Position numbers and translations under genes: made by a program. Below, one piece after another: positions 35,108 to 43,942 of a DNA stretch of 64,000 nucleotides. The notes under the pieces are model-generated. The model had not been told where the DNA came from. It was given only the letters and a program-made list of their open reading frames with translations, and searched no databases. Each line of letters starts with the position of its first letter. Within the stretch, counting starts at the first letter, position 1. This DNA comes from Streptomyces rugosispiralis (GTDB lineage: Bacteria; Actinomycetota; Actinomycetes; Streptomycetales; Streptomycetaceae): contig NZ_JANIAA010000001.1 in NCBI RefSeq assembly GCF_024505145.1, forward strand, positions 372,001 through 436,000. The letters run 5' to 3'.

Positions 35108-35127
35108 GCACGGGCTGCGCCCCGTGC
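35108..35127 (-). promoter_or_regulatory. possible attenuator hairpin in the ssu leader
   Basis: A 7-bp stem GCACGGG/CCCGTGC with a 6-base loop lies 60 bases upstream of the permease start, between it and the leader peptide. A terminator or ribosome-site sequestering role is inference. Confidence 0.3.
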
Positions 35128-35290
35128 ACGGCGGAGGAGAACCCCGCGGTGTGCTCGGAGCAACGGCGTCAGGGACCGGTTCCGGGCCGGACCGATCGCC
35201 GGGCCGGGGCCGTGGGATGACGTGGCGCGAGGAGGAGGCGGTCACGCGCGGGCGGTTCGGCCGGAGCGCGACGTCAGGAGGAGATGACGA

Positions 35291-35422
35291 TCAGCGACAG
35301 CCGGCGCTGGAGACGCGCATGAGATCGATGTGCCGACGACACGTCAGCTTGCCCGCCCATGGAAGCGCGGCCGCGACGGCCAGGCGGGCCGAACCCCACC
35401 TCGACTGCGCATCGCGGTACAT
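35291..35422 (-). CDS. short leader peptide of a sulphur-responsive attenuator
   Basis: A 43-codon frame ending in LTCRRHIDLMRVSSAGCR. The pattern R-R-H-(V/I)-D-L-x-R-x-x-S-A-x-C is that of the putative leader peptides that precede sulphur-assimilation and sulphonate operons in Streptomyces and relatives. GGGAG lies about ten bases upstream of the ATG at 35420-35422. It runs in the same direction as the permease operon and ends 242 bases before it. Cysteine codons at positions 28 and 42 would let ribosome stalling report low cysteine. Confidence 0.7.
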   Translation of the reverse strand: MYRDAQSRWGSARLAVAAALPWAGKLTCRRHIDLMRVSSAGCR

Positions 35423-35524
35423 GCTGGAACTCCCGTGGGACGTGGTCACCGGCCGATCGGCCGTGTGCTCTGACGCTGTGAGCGTCGAGGGAGACGATAG
35501 ACCACGACTGAATCCAAGTGCAAG

Positions 35525-35540
35525 CAAGTGTATACAGATG
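35525..35540. promoter_or_regulatory. palindromic operator candidate near the FCD regulator
   Basis: TGTATACA (35529-35536) is a perfect 8-base palindrome in an AT-richer pocket, between the minus-strand leader/ssu operon and the plus-strand GntR gene. FCD-type GntR operators often have a TGTnnnACA core of this kind. Confidence 0.4.
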
Positions 35541-35671
35541 AACTCAATGGCAGACTGCGGGGAGGGCGAGGTGCGGGACCCCCTCCCGCAGGGACTGGAA
35601 TGACTGTGGTCACGGGCGGACCGCGCCCCCAGGAGGACCATTCGCCGCGCGAGAGGACGAGGGAAGAGGAC

Positions 35672-36337
35672 GTGGCCACTTCACAGGACGACGGGCACCC
35701 GGGCAGCCACTACAACCGCATCCGGCAGAGCATCGTCAGCGGGCAGGCAGGACCCGGAACCGTCCTGATACCCACGGTCCTCAGCACGCAGTACAACGTC
35801 TCGCGCACACCCGTGCGGGAAGCTCTGATCAGGCTCGAACAGGACGGTCTGGTCGAGCGGGCGACCCGCGGCTATGTCGTCCGCACGCGCACGCCGGAGG
35901 AGATCCTGGAGATCTGCGAGGCGCGTATCGCCCTGGAGTCGTCGGCCGCGCAGGCCGCCGCCATCCGCCGGACCGAACTGGATCTCGCCCGGCTCGTCCA
36001 CGTCCACGAGAGCACTGCGGCCACGAAGGACCCCGCCGAACTGCGGGAACTCAACCACCTGTGGCACGTGGCGCTGCGCGAGGCCGGGCACAACACCACC
36101 ATCGCCGAACTGATGGACCGTCTGGACGCCCAACTGAAGGTGTACGACTCGCACACCGCCCCGGCCACCGACCTCCCCGACAACCTCAGCCTGATCCTCG
36201 AGGAACACGCCGGAATCCTGGACGCGGTGCGCCGCCGTGACGCGGGCGCGGCCCGCGACCGCATGATCGCCCATCAGAGCCGCACTCGGGACCTGCGCAT
36301 CGGCGCCTTGGCCCGGTCGGGAAGGGCGGCACACTAG
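35672..36337 (+). CDS. GntR family regulator with FCD domain
   Basis: A 221-residue regulator. The winged helix is at about 10-75 (LSTQYNVSRTPVREALIRLE) and the all-alpha FCD domain follows, with the metal or ligand residues in ARIALESSAAQ and HLWHVALREAGHN. The GTG at 35672 has GGGAAGAGGA upstream, and an ATG at 35600 is an alternative giving 24 extra residues. It may control the divergent sulphonate operon or the ThDP/HyuAB operon 0.6 kb downstream. Confidence 0.83.
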   Translation: MATSQDDGHPGSHYNRIRQSIVSGQAGPGTVLIPTVLSTQYNVSRTPVREALIRLEQDGLVERATRGYVVRTRTPEEILEICEARIALESSAAQAAAIRRTELDLARLVHVHESTAATKDPAELRELNHLWHVALREAGHNTTIAELMDRLDAQLKVYDSHTAPATDLPDNLSLILEEHAGILDAVRRRDAGAARDRMIAHQSRTRDLRIGALARSGRAAH

Positions 36338-36467
36338 GCGCTTGCCGCCTCTCCCCCACCCCCCACACGGACCGCCTTCCTTATGGGGCTCGCACCCATG
36401 CCTTCCCTCGTCCCCCTTGCCTAACGTGTGCACCTTGCCGAGCAGTCCACGGTACGGAGCAGAGCTG

Positions 36468-36713
36468 ATGGAGACCATCGACGGCCGCCAGTTCGCCAAC
36501 CGCCACGACCTCATGGAGCACACCGGCTACACCCGGAATCCGCTGTCCAGGATGTGGCGGGAGCGCGAGGAGAACAGCCACCCGGCCCCGCGCCTGATCA
36601 ACGGCGTCATGCACTGGGATCTGAGGGTATGGAGCGCGTGGTTCGCCGAGCACAACCGGCAGCGGCGCGACGACGCCGCTCGCCGCCGGGCGGCCGGACG
36701 GCCCGCGAAGTGA
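36468..36713 (+). CDS. small winged-helix DNA-binding protein
   Basis: An 81-residue basic protein. METIDGRQFANRHDLMEHTG followed by RNPLSRMWREREE resembles the short winged-helix (AlpA/excisionase-like) proteins common in Streptomyces, and HWDLRVWSAWFAEH would be the wing and last helix. No recombinase or phage gene is nearby. The ATG at 36468 has CGGAGC upstream. Its role is unknown. Confidence 0.6.
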   Translation: METIDGRQFANRHDLMEHTGYTRNPLSRMWREREENSHPAPRLINGVMHWDLRVWSAWFAEHNRQRRDDAARRRAAGRPAK

Positions 36714-36801
36714 ACCGTTCCTTCAGCATCACCGGCACACTTTCCACTTCCGCGTTTACCATTTTCCAACGCGAATCGAAAGGAGCCGGCTCCGCACATC
36801 T

Positions 36802-36820
36802 CGATAAGCAACGGTTATCG
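36802..36820. promoter_or_regulatory. inverted repeat upstream of the ThDP operon
   Basis: CGATAA (36802-36807) and TTATCG (36815-36820) form a perfect 6-base inverted repeat with a 7-base spacer in an AT-rich stretch (36714-36900), about 90 bases before the ThDP enzyme start. It is a likely operator or promoter-proximal site. The binding protein is unknown. Confidence 0.4.
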
Positions 36821-36911
36821 CGAGGGCAATTCCATCTATTGGACCTCTGGAGAATGCGCGTGATCCACTCCATGAACAATCGCAGAACAGCGTTGATGGA
36901 GGAGATCCCAG

Positions 36912-38633
36912 ATGGGAAGTACGGTCGCGCGAGGGCTGGCGGCGGCATTGCGGCGCCACGGTGTCAGCGACGTGTTCGGGCAGAGCCTGCCGTCGCTGTT
37001 CTTCCTGGCCACGCCTGAAGAATCGATCCGGCAGATCGTCTACCGTACCGAAAACGCGGGCGGCGCGATGGCCGACGGATACGCACGGGTGTCGGGCAAG
37101 GTCGGCGTCGTGGCCGCTCAGAATGGTCCGGCCGCGACCCTGCTCGTGCCGCCACTGGCCGAAGCCTTCAAGGCGTCGGTACCCGTGGTCGCGATCGTCC
37201 AGGAAGTCCCGCGGGCGGCCCGGAACCGCAACGCCTTCCAGGAGCTGGACCATGAGAAACTCTTCGACGCCTGCGCCAAGGCGATCCACCGGATCGACGA
37301 CCCCGCCAGGGTCGACGACTACGTCGACGCGGCGGTCACCGCGGCCACGTCCGGCCGCCCCGGACCGGTCGTGCTGCTGGTCCCCAAGGACGTGCTGGCC
37401 GAGCCCGTGCCGGTCGCGTCGGCACGCCGCGCCGGCTACGGCCACTTCCCGCTGGACCGGTATCTCCCCGGCCCGGAGCAGATCAAGCACGTCGCCGATC
37501 TGCTCGCCACGGCCGAGCGGCCGCTGGTGGTCGCCGGGGGCGGCGTCCACGTCTCCGGGGCCGCGCCCGAGCTGGCCGAGCTGCAGCACCTCGGGGCGCT
37601 GCCGGTGGCGACGACGCCCATGGGCAAGGGATCGGTGGACGAGACCGACCCGCTGTCCGTCGGTGTGATCGGCTACGCCATGGGGAGCTACTCGGCCACT
37701 CACGACGCCCGCCCCCTGGTGGCGGACGCGGACCTGATCGTGTTCGTGGGTACGCGAACCAACGAGAACGCCACGGACGCCTGGCGTCTCTTCCCGCCCA
37801 CGGCGACCTACGTCCACATCGACATGGACCCGGTTGAGGTGGGCCGCAACTACGAAGCCTTCCGCCTGGTCGGCGACGCCAAGCTCACCCTGCGCGCGAT
37901 CGTCGACGAGTTGCGGTCCAGCCCGCTCGACACCCGCACGGCCGCTCGCGACCAGGTGATCGGCCGGATCGCGCGGGCCCGGGCCACGCACGAGGAGCGT
38001 ATCGAGCCCCGGGCGACGGCGGACGGCTCACCGGTACGGCCCGAGAGGATCATGCGAGAGCTCGACGCTCTGCTGACGCCGGACACGATCGTCGTCGCCG
38101 ACGCGAGCTACAGCTCCATATGGATGTCCAACTACCTGCGCGCCCGGAGCGGCGGTCAACGGTTCCTGTCCCCTCGCGGCCTGGCCGGGCTCGGCTGGGG
38201 AGTCCCCATGGCGATCGGCGCCAAGGCGGCGAGCCCGGACCGCCCCGTGGTCGCCGTGGTCGGTGACGGCGGGTTCGCGCACTGCTGGTCCGAGCTGGAG
38301 ACGGCCGTCCGGATGAACCTGCCCATCACGGTCATCGTGCTCAACAACGCGATCCTCGGCTACCAGAAGCACTCCGAGTTGCACCAGTTCGCCGAGCACA
38401 CCAGCGCCATCGACATCACCCCGATCGATCACGCGGCCATCGCCACCGCGTGCGGGGCGCGAGGTGTCCGGGTCGAGTCCGCGGACGATCTCGCCGGTGC
38501 GCTCCGTGACGCGTTGCGCTCCCCCGCCGTGACCGTGATCGACGTGCTGACCGCGGCGGACGCCTTCCCGCCGATCTCCGCCTGGGACGACGACACCACG
38601 CTGCGCGAGGTGACCGCGGGAGCCGCCCGGTGA
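36912..38633 (+). CDS. thiamine diphosphate-dependent enzyme (acetolactate synthase-like)
   Basis: A 573-residue ThDP enzyme with the three-domain layout of the acetohydroxyacid synthase/decarboxylase family. The catalytic glutamate is E47 in YRTENAGGAMADGYAR, and the ThDP motif runs from VVGDGGFAHCW to VIVLNN. GGAGGAGA precedes the ATG. The GTG of the aminotransferase overlaps its stop by four bases. In this operon it probably decarboxylates or ligates a 2-oxo acid, since biosynthetic acetolactate synthase would normally have a regulatory subunit beside it. Confidence 0.85.
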   Translation: MGSTVARGLAAALRRHGVSDVFGQSLPSLFFLATPEESIRQIVYRTENAGGAMADGYARVSGKVGVVAAQNGPAATLLVPPLAEAFKASVPVVAIVQEVPRAARNRNAFQELDHEKLFDACAKAIHRIDDPARVDDYVDAAVTAATSGRPGPVVLLVPKDVLAEPVPVASARRAGYGHFPLDRYLPGPEQIKHVADLLATAERPLVVAGGGVHVSGAAPELAELQHLGALPVATTPMGKGSVDETDPLSVGVIGYAMGSYSATHDARPLVADADLIVFVGTRTNENATDAWRLFPPTATYVHIDMDPVEVGRNYEAFRLVGDAKLTLRAIVDELRSSPLDTRTAARDQVIGRIARARATHEERIEPRATADGSPVRPERIMRELDALLTPDTIVVADASYSSIWMSNYLRARSGGQRFLSPRGLAGLGWGVPMAIGAKAASPDRPVVAVVGDGGFAHCWSELETAVRMNLPITVIVLNNAILGYQKHSELHQFAEHTSAIDITPIDHAAIATACGARGVRVESADDLAGALRDALRSPAVTVIDVLTAADAFPPISAWDDDTTLREVTAGAAR

Positions 38634-39940
38634 ACGCGGAGTCCTTCACCGGCTCGGAGAGCTACCTGCGCCGTGCCCACCAGGTCATCCCACGCGGGGT
38701 GAACTCCTCGCGGCGGTCGGTGCTGCGCCCCGCCCCGCTGGCCTTCTCCGGTGCGCGGGGCAGCCGGATCACCGACATCGACGGCAACGAGTACGTGGAC
38801 TATGTCGCCGGGTACGGTCCGATGCTGCTCGGGCACCAGCCGCCCGAGGTGGTCGAGGCCGTGCGCACGCAGCTCGCCGCCGGAGTCCTGTACGGCGGTC
38901 AGCACGAGGCGGAGGCCGAGCTGGCCGAGCGCATCGTCCGGATGGTGCCCGGCGCGGAGAGGGTCCTGCTCAACGTGACCGGGAGCGAGGCCGTACAGGC
39001 GGCGTTGCGGATCGCCCGCGCCGCGACCGGACGGCGCAAGACGGTCAAGTTCGAGGGCCACTACCACGGGTGGATCGACCCCATGACCGCCAACGGGCCG
39101 GGCAGCCCCGCCGGAACCGGCCCGGCCCCGCGTCCGATGATCGCCGCGGACCACGATGTGGTCGGCCCCGAGATCCTGGTGTGCCCCTGGAACGACTCGG
39201 AGGCCCTGGCCGGTCTGCTGGCACGTCATGGTGCGGACGTCGCCGCGGTCATCATGGAGCCCGTAGCGGTCAACGGCGGCAACCTGTGGGCCGACGACGG
39301 GTATCTGGCCACCGCTCGCCGGCTGTGCGAGCGCCACGGCTGTCTGCTCGTCTTCGACGAGGTCGTGACCGGCTTCCGGCTGGCGCCCGGCGGGGCCCAG
39401 CAGCGCACCGGTGTGACCCCTGACCTCACCGTGCTCGCCAAGGCCCTCGGGTCCGGCTTCCCGATCAGCGCGGTGGCCGGACGTGCCGAGGTGATGCGCG
39501 TGGCCGAGCACACCGTCGGGCACGCCGGAACGTACAACGGCAACGCGGTGTCGGTCGTCGCGGCCAACGCGACCCTCGACGTCCTCGAGACCGGGCAGGA
39601 CTCCCTCTACCCCCGTCTGGACCGGCTGACCGGGGAGCTCGCGGACGGCATCGCGCGGCTCGCCGCCCGCCACGGGGCGCCGCTCCAGGCCCTGCGCGCC
39701 GGCGCGCTGCTCCGTCTGCACTGGGGCGCCCCCGAACCGCTGCGCACGTACGCGGACACGCTGGCCGGTCGCACCGCGCCGCTGCGCGACTTCTCCGAGC
39801 ACATGGTCCGCAACGGTGTCCACGCCCGCGAGACTGGGCTGTGGTACGTCTCCACGGCCCACACCGACGACGACGTGGACAGGACCCTGGCCGCCGTCGA
39901 CCGGGCGCTGGCCGCGATTTCCGGCCCGTCGGCCGGCTGA
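38630..39940 (+). CDS. class III aminotransferase, glutamate-1-semialdehyde mutase-like
   Basis: A 436-residue PLP enzyme. Family landmarks are PRGVNSSRRSVL, LLNVTGSEAVQAALR, FEGHYHGW, the PLP aspartate D243 in VFDEVVTGFR and the Schiff-base lysine K271 in VLAKALGSGFP. It looks like HemL, but catabolic operons carry many HemL-like transaminases and a tetrapyrrole role is unlikely here. It is coupled to the ThDP gene, and HyuA follows after 100 bases. Confidence 0.85.
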   Translation: MNAESFTGSESYLRRAHQVIPRGVNSSRRSVLRPAPLAFSGARGSRITDIDGNEYVDYVAGYGPMLLGHQPPEVVEAVRTQLAAGVLYGGQHEAEAELAERIVRMVPGAERVLLNVTGSEAVQAALRIARAATGRRKTVKFEGHYHGWIDPMTANGPGSPAGTGPAPRPMIAADHDVVGPEILVCPWNDSEALAGLLARHGADVAAVIMEPVAVNGGNLWADDGYLATARRLCERHGCLLVFDEVVTGFRLAPGGAQQRTGVTPDLTVLAKALGSGFPISAVAGRAEVMRVAEHTVGHAGTYNGNAVSVVAANATLDVLETGQDSLYPRLDRLTGELADGIARLAARHGAPLQALRAGALLRLHWGAPEPLRTYADTLAGRTAPLRDFSEHMVRNGVHARETGLWYVSTAHTDDDVDRTLAAVDRALAAISGPSAG

Positions 39941-40040
39941 CGCCCGGTGGCCATGACCGCCTGACCGCGTCCGGGCCGCTGCCGCCGTGCCAGACCCCAC
40001 GGCGGGCCCCATACCGCCGTCGCCCATCCGAGAGGCACTC

Positions 40041-42128
40041 ATGCGATTCTCTGTCTCCGCCGACACCGGCGGCACCTTCATCGACGTCGTCGTCCGCGAC
40101 GAGGACGACAACCACTACGTCGGCAAGGCACTCACCACCCACCAGCGCGTCTTCGACGGCATGCGCGAAGCCCTCGAGGGCATCGCCGACGGCCTCGGGA
40201 CGACCGCACGGGCCCTGCTGGCCCACACCGACCTGTTCATCTACGGGACCACCCGGGCGACCAACGCGATCGTGACCCGTCGGGTGGCCAAGACCGCCCT
40301 GCTCACCACCGAGGGCTTCCCCGACATCCTCGTGCTGAAGGAGGGCGGCAAGCGGGACGTCTTCGACTACACCACCGAGTACCCCGACCCCTACATCCCG
40401 CGGCGCAGGACGTTCGAGGTGCCCGAGCGGGTCAGCTCCGAGGCGCGGATCACCAAACCGCTGGACGAGCGGGCCGTGCGGGACATCCTGCACCACCTCC
40501 GCCAGGACAACTACGAGGCAGTGGCCGTGTCCCTGCTGTGGTCGATCGTCGAGCCCGCGCATGAGCTGCGCATCGCCGAACTCCTCGAAGAGATCCTGCC
40601 GGGCGTCCCGTACACGCTCTCGCACCAGATCGCGCCGATCGTCCGCGAGTACCGGCGGGCCTCGGCGACCGCCATCGACGCCTCGCTCAAGCCCCTGATG
40701 CAGAGCCACTTCCGCGAACTCGAGTCGGACCTGCGGGCCTTCGGCCACACCGGTCAGCTGCTGGTCTCCTCGAGCATCGGCGGCGTGATGACCGTCGAGG
40801 AGATGATCGCCGCGCCGATCAACGCCGCCAAGTCCGGGCCCGCGATGGCCCCGGTGGCGGCCGTCAACTTCTCCAACGCCGAAGGCTTCGGCGGCGACAC
40901 CATCGTGTGCGACACCGGTGGCACCACGTTCGACGTCGGTCTGTCGCACGACTCCGGGCTGGTCCACACCCGCGAGACGTGGCTCGGTGGCGAGTGGGAA
41001 GGAGACCTGCTCGGCATCTCGTCGGTCGACATCCGCTCGATCGGCTCCGGAGGCGGCTCGATCGCCTGGGTCGACGACGGTGGACTGCTGCGCGTCGGCC
41101 CCCAGTCGGCCGGGTCCGAGCCCGGCCCCGCCTGCTACGGGCGCGGCGGCACCGAGGCCACCCTCTCGGACGCCGCGTGCGTCCTGGGCTTCTTCGACCC
41201 GGACTACTTCCTCGGCGGGCGCATGGGCCTGGACACCGCCGCTGCCCGCGAGGCCGTGGCCCGGGTGGCCGAGAGGCTGGGCAGGAGCGTCGAGGAGACG
41301 GCCTGGGGGATCCTGACCCTGACGACCGACCACATGGTCAAGGCGGTCTACGACATGACCATCTCCCAGGGCCTGGATCCCAAGGAGAGCACGGTCGTCG
41401 CCGGCGGCGGGGCCGCCGGCCTCAACATCATGCAGATCGCCGCCGAGCTGGGCAGCAGCCGGGTGATCCTGCCCAAGACCGCTGGGGCCCTGTCGGCGGC
41501 GGGGATGCACTTCGCCGACATCGTCAAGGAGGAGTCGGCGCCGCTGATCACCCGCTGGTCCGCCTTCGACGCGGACGGCGTCAACGCGGCGCTGACGCGT
41601 CTGCGCGACAGGCTTGCCACCTTCGCGGGCCGGGTCGGCCTCGCCGAGGACGACTATGTGATCGAGTACTTCACCGAAGCGCGCTACGAGGCCCAGGTGT
41701 GGGACATCGTCACCCCGGTGCCCGTGAGCGAGTTCCGCGGCGGCGAAGACATCGCGCAGCTCCGCAAGGCGTTCGACGACGAGCACGAACGCCTCTTCGC
41801 CTTCTGCGACGACACCGCCGACCTGGAATTCATCAGCTGGAAGGCACGGCTGACCGCCGACCTGCGCACCAGCCACCCGCGGGTCCGGTCCGTGGCCCGG
41901 ACCCGCGGGGCCCCCACGAAGACGCGGGCCTGCTATTTCGGCCCTTCCGGACTGACCGACACTCCCGTGTACCTGCCCCAGGATCTGCGCCCGGGCCAGT
42001 TCGTGCCCGGCCCCGCGATCGTCCAGGAGCCGACGACCACATTGGTCGTCCATCCGGGCATGGCCACCGAGGTCAGCGGGTCCGGCAACTACATCCTGCA
42101 TGTGACGACTCCGGAGGGAGACGAGTGA
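40041..42128 (+). CDS. hyuA: hydantoinase/oxoprolinase subunit A
   Basis: A 695-residue HyuA-family protein with the ASKHA ATP site opening SADTGGTFIDVVV (about 5-17), VSSSIGGVMTVEEM and FGGDTIVCDTGGTTFDVGL, ending in the usual beta-rich C-terminal domain. With HyuB it forms ATP-dependent enzymes that open lactam or hydantoin rings or carboxylate ketones. The ATG at 40041 has GAGAGG upstream, though the frame runs back to 39987. The HyuB start overlaps its stop by one base. Confidence 0.9.
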   Translation: MRFSVSADTGGTFIDVVVRDEDDNHYVGKALTTHQRVFDGMREALEGIADGLGTTARALLAHTDLFIYGTTRATNAIVTRRVAKTALLTTEGFPDILVLKEGGKRDVFDYTTEYPDPYIPRRRTFEVPERVSSEARITKPLDERAVRDILHHLRQDNYEAVAVSLLWSIVEPAHELRIAELLEEILPGVPYTLSHQIAPIVREYRRASATAIDASLKPLMQSHFRELESDLRAFGHTGQLLVSSSIGGVMTVEEMIAAPINAAKSGPAMAPVAAVNFSNAEGFGGDTIVCDTGGTTFDVGLSHDSGLVHTRETWLGGEWEGDLLGISSVDIRSIGSGGGSIAWVDDGGLLRVGPQSAGSEPGPACYGRGGTEATLSDAACVLGFFDPDYFLGGRMGLDTAAAREAVARVAERLGRSVEETAWGILTLTTDHMVKAVYDMTISQGLDPKESTVVAGGGAAGLNIMQIAAELGSSRVILPKTAGALSAAGMHFADIVKEESAPLITRWSAFDADGVNAALTRLRDRLATFAGRVGLAEDDYVIEYFTEARYEAQVWDIVTPVPVSEFRGGEDIAQLRKAFDDEHERLFAFCDDTADLEFISWKARLTADLRTSHPRVRSVARTRGAPTKTRACYFGPSGLTDTPVYLPQDLRPGQFVPGPAIVQEPTTTLVVHPGMATEVSGSGNYILHVTTPEGDE

Positions 42129-43942
42129 TGGTGGCCGACGACAGCACACTCGCCGTGGACGACCACGAGTTCGACCCGATCCTGACCGCCATCCTGGCCA
42201 ACCGCCTGGACGGCATCGTGCGCGAGATGACCACCACCCTGCTGCGCTCGGCGCGCTCGGCGGTGATCAACAGCGGGCGCGACTTCTCGTGTGCCATCGC
42301 CACGGCCGACAACCAGTTGCTGGCCGCCGCGGAGGGTCTGCCGGTGCACATCTTCGGCGTACAGCTGCAGGCGGAGGACATCCTGGCCGCCCACCCGGAC
42401 CTGGCCGAGGGTGACGCCTACCTGGACAACAATCCCTACGGGGGTAATTCTCACGCCGCCGATCACTCCGTGCTCGTGCCCGTATTCATCGACGGCGAGC
42501 ACATGTTCACCGCCGTGGCCAAGGCACATCAGGCCGATACCGGCAACTCCCTGCCCACCACCTACTTCGCCGGTGCGAAGGACGTGTACGAGGAAGGGGC
42601 ACTGATCTTCCCCGCGGTCCGGGTGCAGCGGAACTACACCACCATCGACGACGTCATGCGGATGTGCATGGCCCGCATCCGCGTCCCACAGCAGTGGCAC
42701 GGCGACTTCCTCGCCTCGCTCGGGGCCGCGCGAATCGCCGAGCGGCGCCTCGAGGAGCTGTGCGCCAAGTACGGCAAGGACCAGGTCAAGCGGTTCATCC
42801 GCGGCTGGTTCGACTACTCCGAGGACCTCATGCGCAAGACCATCGCGCAGCTGCCCGAGGCCCGTCTGCACAACACCGGCGCCCACGATCCGTTCCAGCC
42901 CTACCTGCCCGACGGGCTGGAGTTCCAGGTCGACATCGACATCCACCCGCAGGACGGCCGGATCCTGGTCGACCTGACCGACAACGCCCCGAACGTCGAC
43001 TGCGGGCTCAACCTCACCGAGGCCACCACGCTGGCCGCCGTGTACAGCGGCATCTTCCACGGTCTGCGCGGGCAGGTGCCCAAGAACTCCGGCGCGTTCC
43101 GGCGCGTCGAAGTCCGTCTCAAGAAGGGCGCCGCCGTCGGCATCCCGGAGTTCCCCCACAGCTGCTCGGTGGCCACGACCAATGTCGCGGACCGGCTGAC
43201 CAACTGCGTCGGTGCGGCCTTCGCCCAGCTCGGTGAGGGCTACGGGATCGCCGAAGGCCCGGTCGGCATGGGGGTTCCGCACGCGGTGGTCTCCGGATAC
43301 GACTCACGCACCGGCGAGCGATTCGTCAACCAGTTGCTGATGGGCGCGGCGGGTGGGCCCGGCAGCGCCACCGCCGACGGCTGGCTGACCTGGAACGTGC
43401 CCAGTACGGCAGGGCTGACCTACCGGGACTCCATCGAGATCGACGAGCTCAAGATGCCGATCCAGTACCGGCACATCCGGATGATGGCCGACTCCGGCGG
43501 CGCGGGACGCCACCGCGGCGGGTGCACCGTCGACATGGCCTTCGAGTCCAAGGAAGACGGCGTCTCGGTCATCTACCCCTGCGACGGACAGATCGTCCCG
43601 CCCAGGGGCGTGCTCGGCGGGCAGGACGGCGCCCTGGCCGCCGGCTGGCTGATCGACATCGACGGCGGCGAGACCCTCCTGCCCAACAACGCGGTCGTCA
43701 CCCTCGACACCGGCCAGGCCGTCCGGGGGGTGGAGTGCTCCGGTGGTGGCTATGGCGACCCCCTGGACCGCGACCCCGAGCGCGTCCTGAAGGACGTGCT
43801 CGGGCGGTGGGAGAGCATCGGCCACGCCCGCGAAGCGTACGGCGTCGTGATCACCGGCAGCGGGAGCGACCTGTCCATCGACTGGAGCGCCACCGCCACG
43901 GTCAGGGCCGCCCTGCGCGACCGTTCGCCGGTGTCGTCGTGA
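42128..43942 (+). CDS. hyuB: hydantoinase/oxoprolinase subunit B
   Basis: A 604-residue HyuB-family protein. Landmarks are DPILTAILANRLDGIVREM, SGRDFSCAIATAD, LDNNPYGGNSHAADH and TVDMAFESKEDGVSVIYP. It is the partner of HyuA and supplies the rest of the active site. The stop is overlapped by the transporter start (GTGA), making a five-gene coupled operon with the ThDP enzyme and aminotransferase. Confidence 0.9.
   Translation: MVADDSTLAVDDHEFDPILTAILANRLDGIVREMTTTLLRSARSAVINSGRDFSCAIATADNQLLAAAEGLPVHIFGVQLQAEDILAAHPDLAEGDAYLDNNPYGGNSHAADHSVLVPVFIDGEHMFTAVAKAHQADTGNSLPTTYFAGAKDVYEEGALIFPAVRVQRNYTTIDDVMRMCMARIRVPQQWHGDFLASLGAARIAERRLEELCAKYGKDQVKRFIRGWFDYSEDLMRKTIAQLPEARLHNTGAHDPFQPYLPDGLEFQVDIDIHPQDGRILVDLTDNAPNVDCGLNLTEATTLAAVYSGIFHGLRGQVPKNSGAFRRVEVRLKKGAAVGIPEFPHSCSVATTNVADRLTNCVGAAFAQLGEGYGIAEGPVGMGVPHAVVSGYDSRTGERFVNQLLMGAAGGPGSATADGWLTWNVPSTAGLTYRDSIEIDELKMPIQYRHIRMMADSGGAGRHRGGCTVDMAFESKEDGVSVIYPCDGQIVPPRGVLGGQDGALAAGWLIDIDGGETLLPNNAVVTLDTGQAVRGVECSGGGYGDPLDRDPERVLKDVLGRWESIGHAREAYGVVITGSGSDLSIDWSATATVRAALRDRSPVSS

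Noticed and set aside
35124..35603. A 159-codon plus-strand open frame
   Set aside because: It is antisense to the leader peptide region, lacks any domain and covers promoter-like AT-rich DNA.
38630..39940. HemL, i.e. tetrapyrrole biosynthesis
   Set aside because: The protein resembles glutamate-1-semialdehyde mutase, but it is coupled to ThDP, HyuAB and MFS genes, and no other haem gene is present. A catabolic transaminase is more likely.
39465..42149. An 894-codon minus-strand open frame
   Set aside because: It is the antisense shadow of hyuA and the aminotransferase gene, full of Gly/Asp/His repeats with no family motif.
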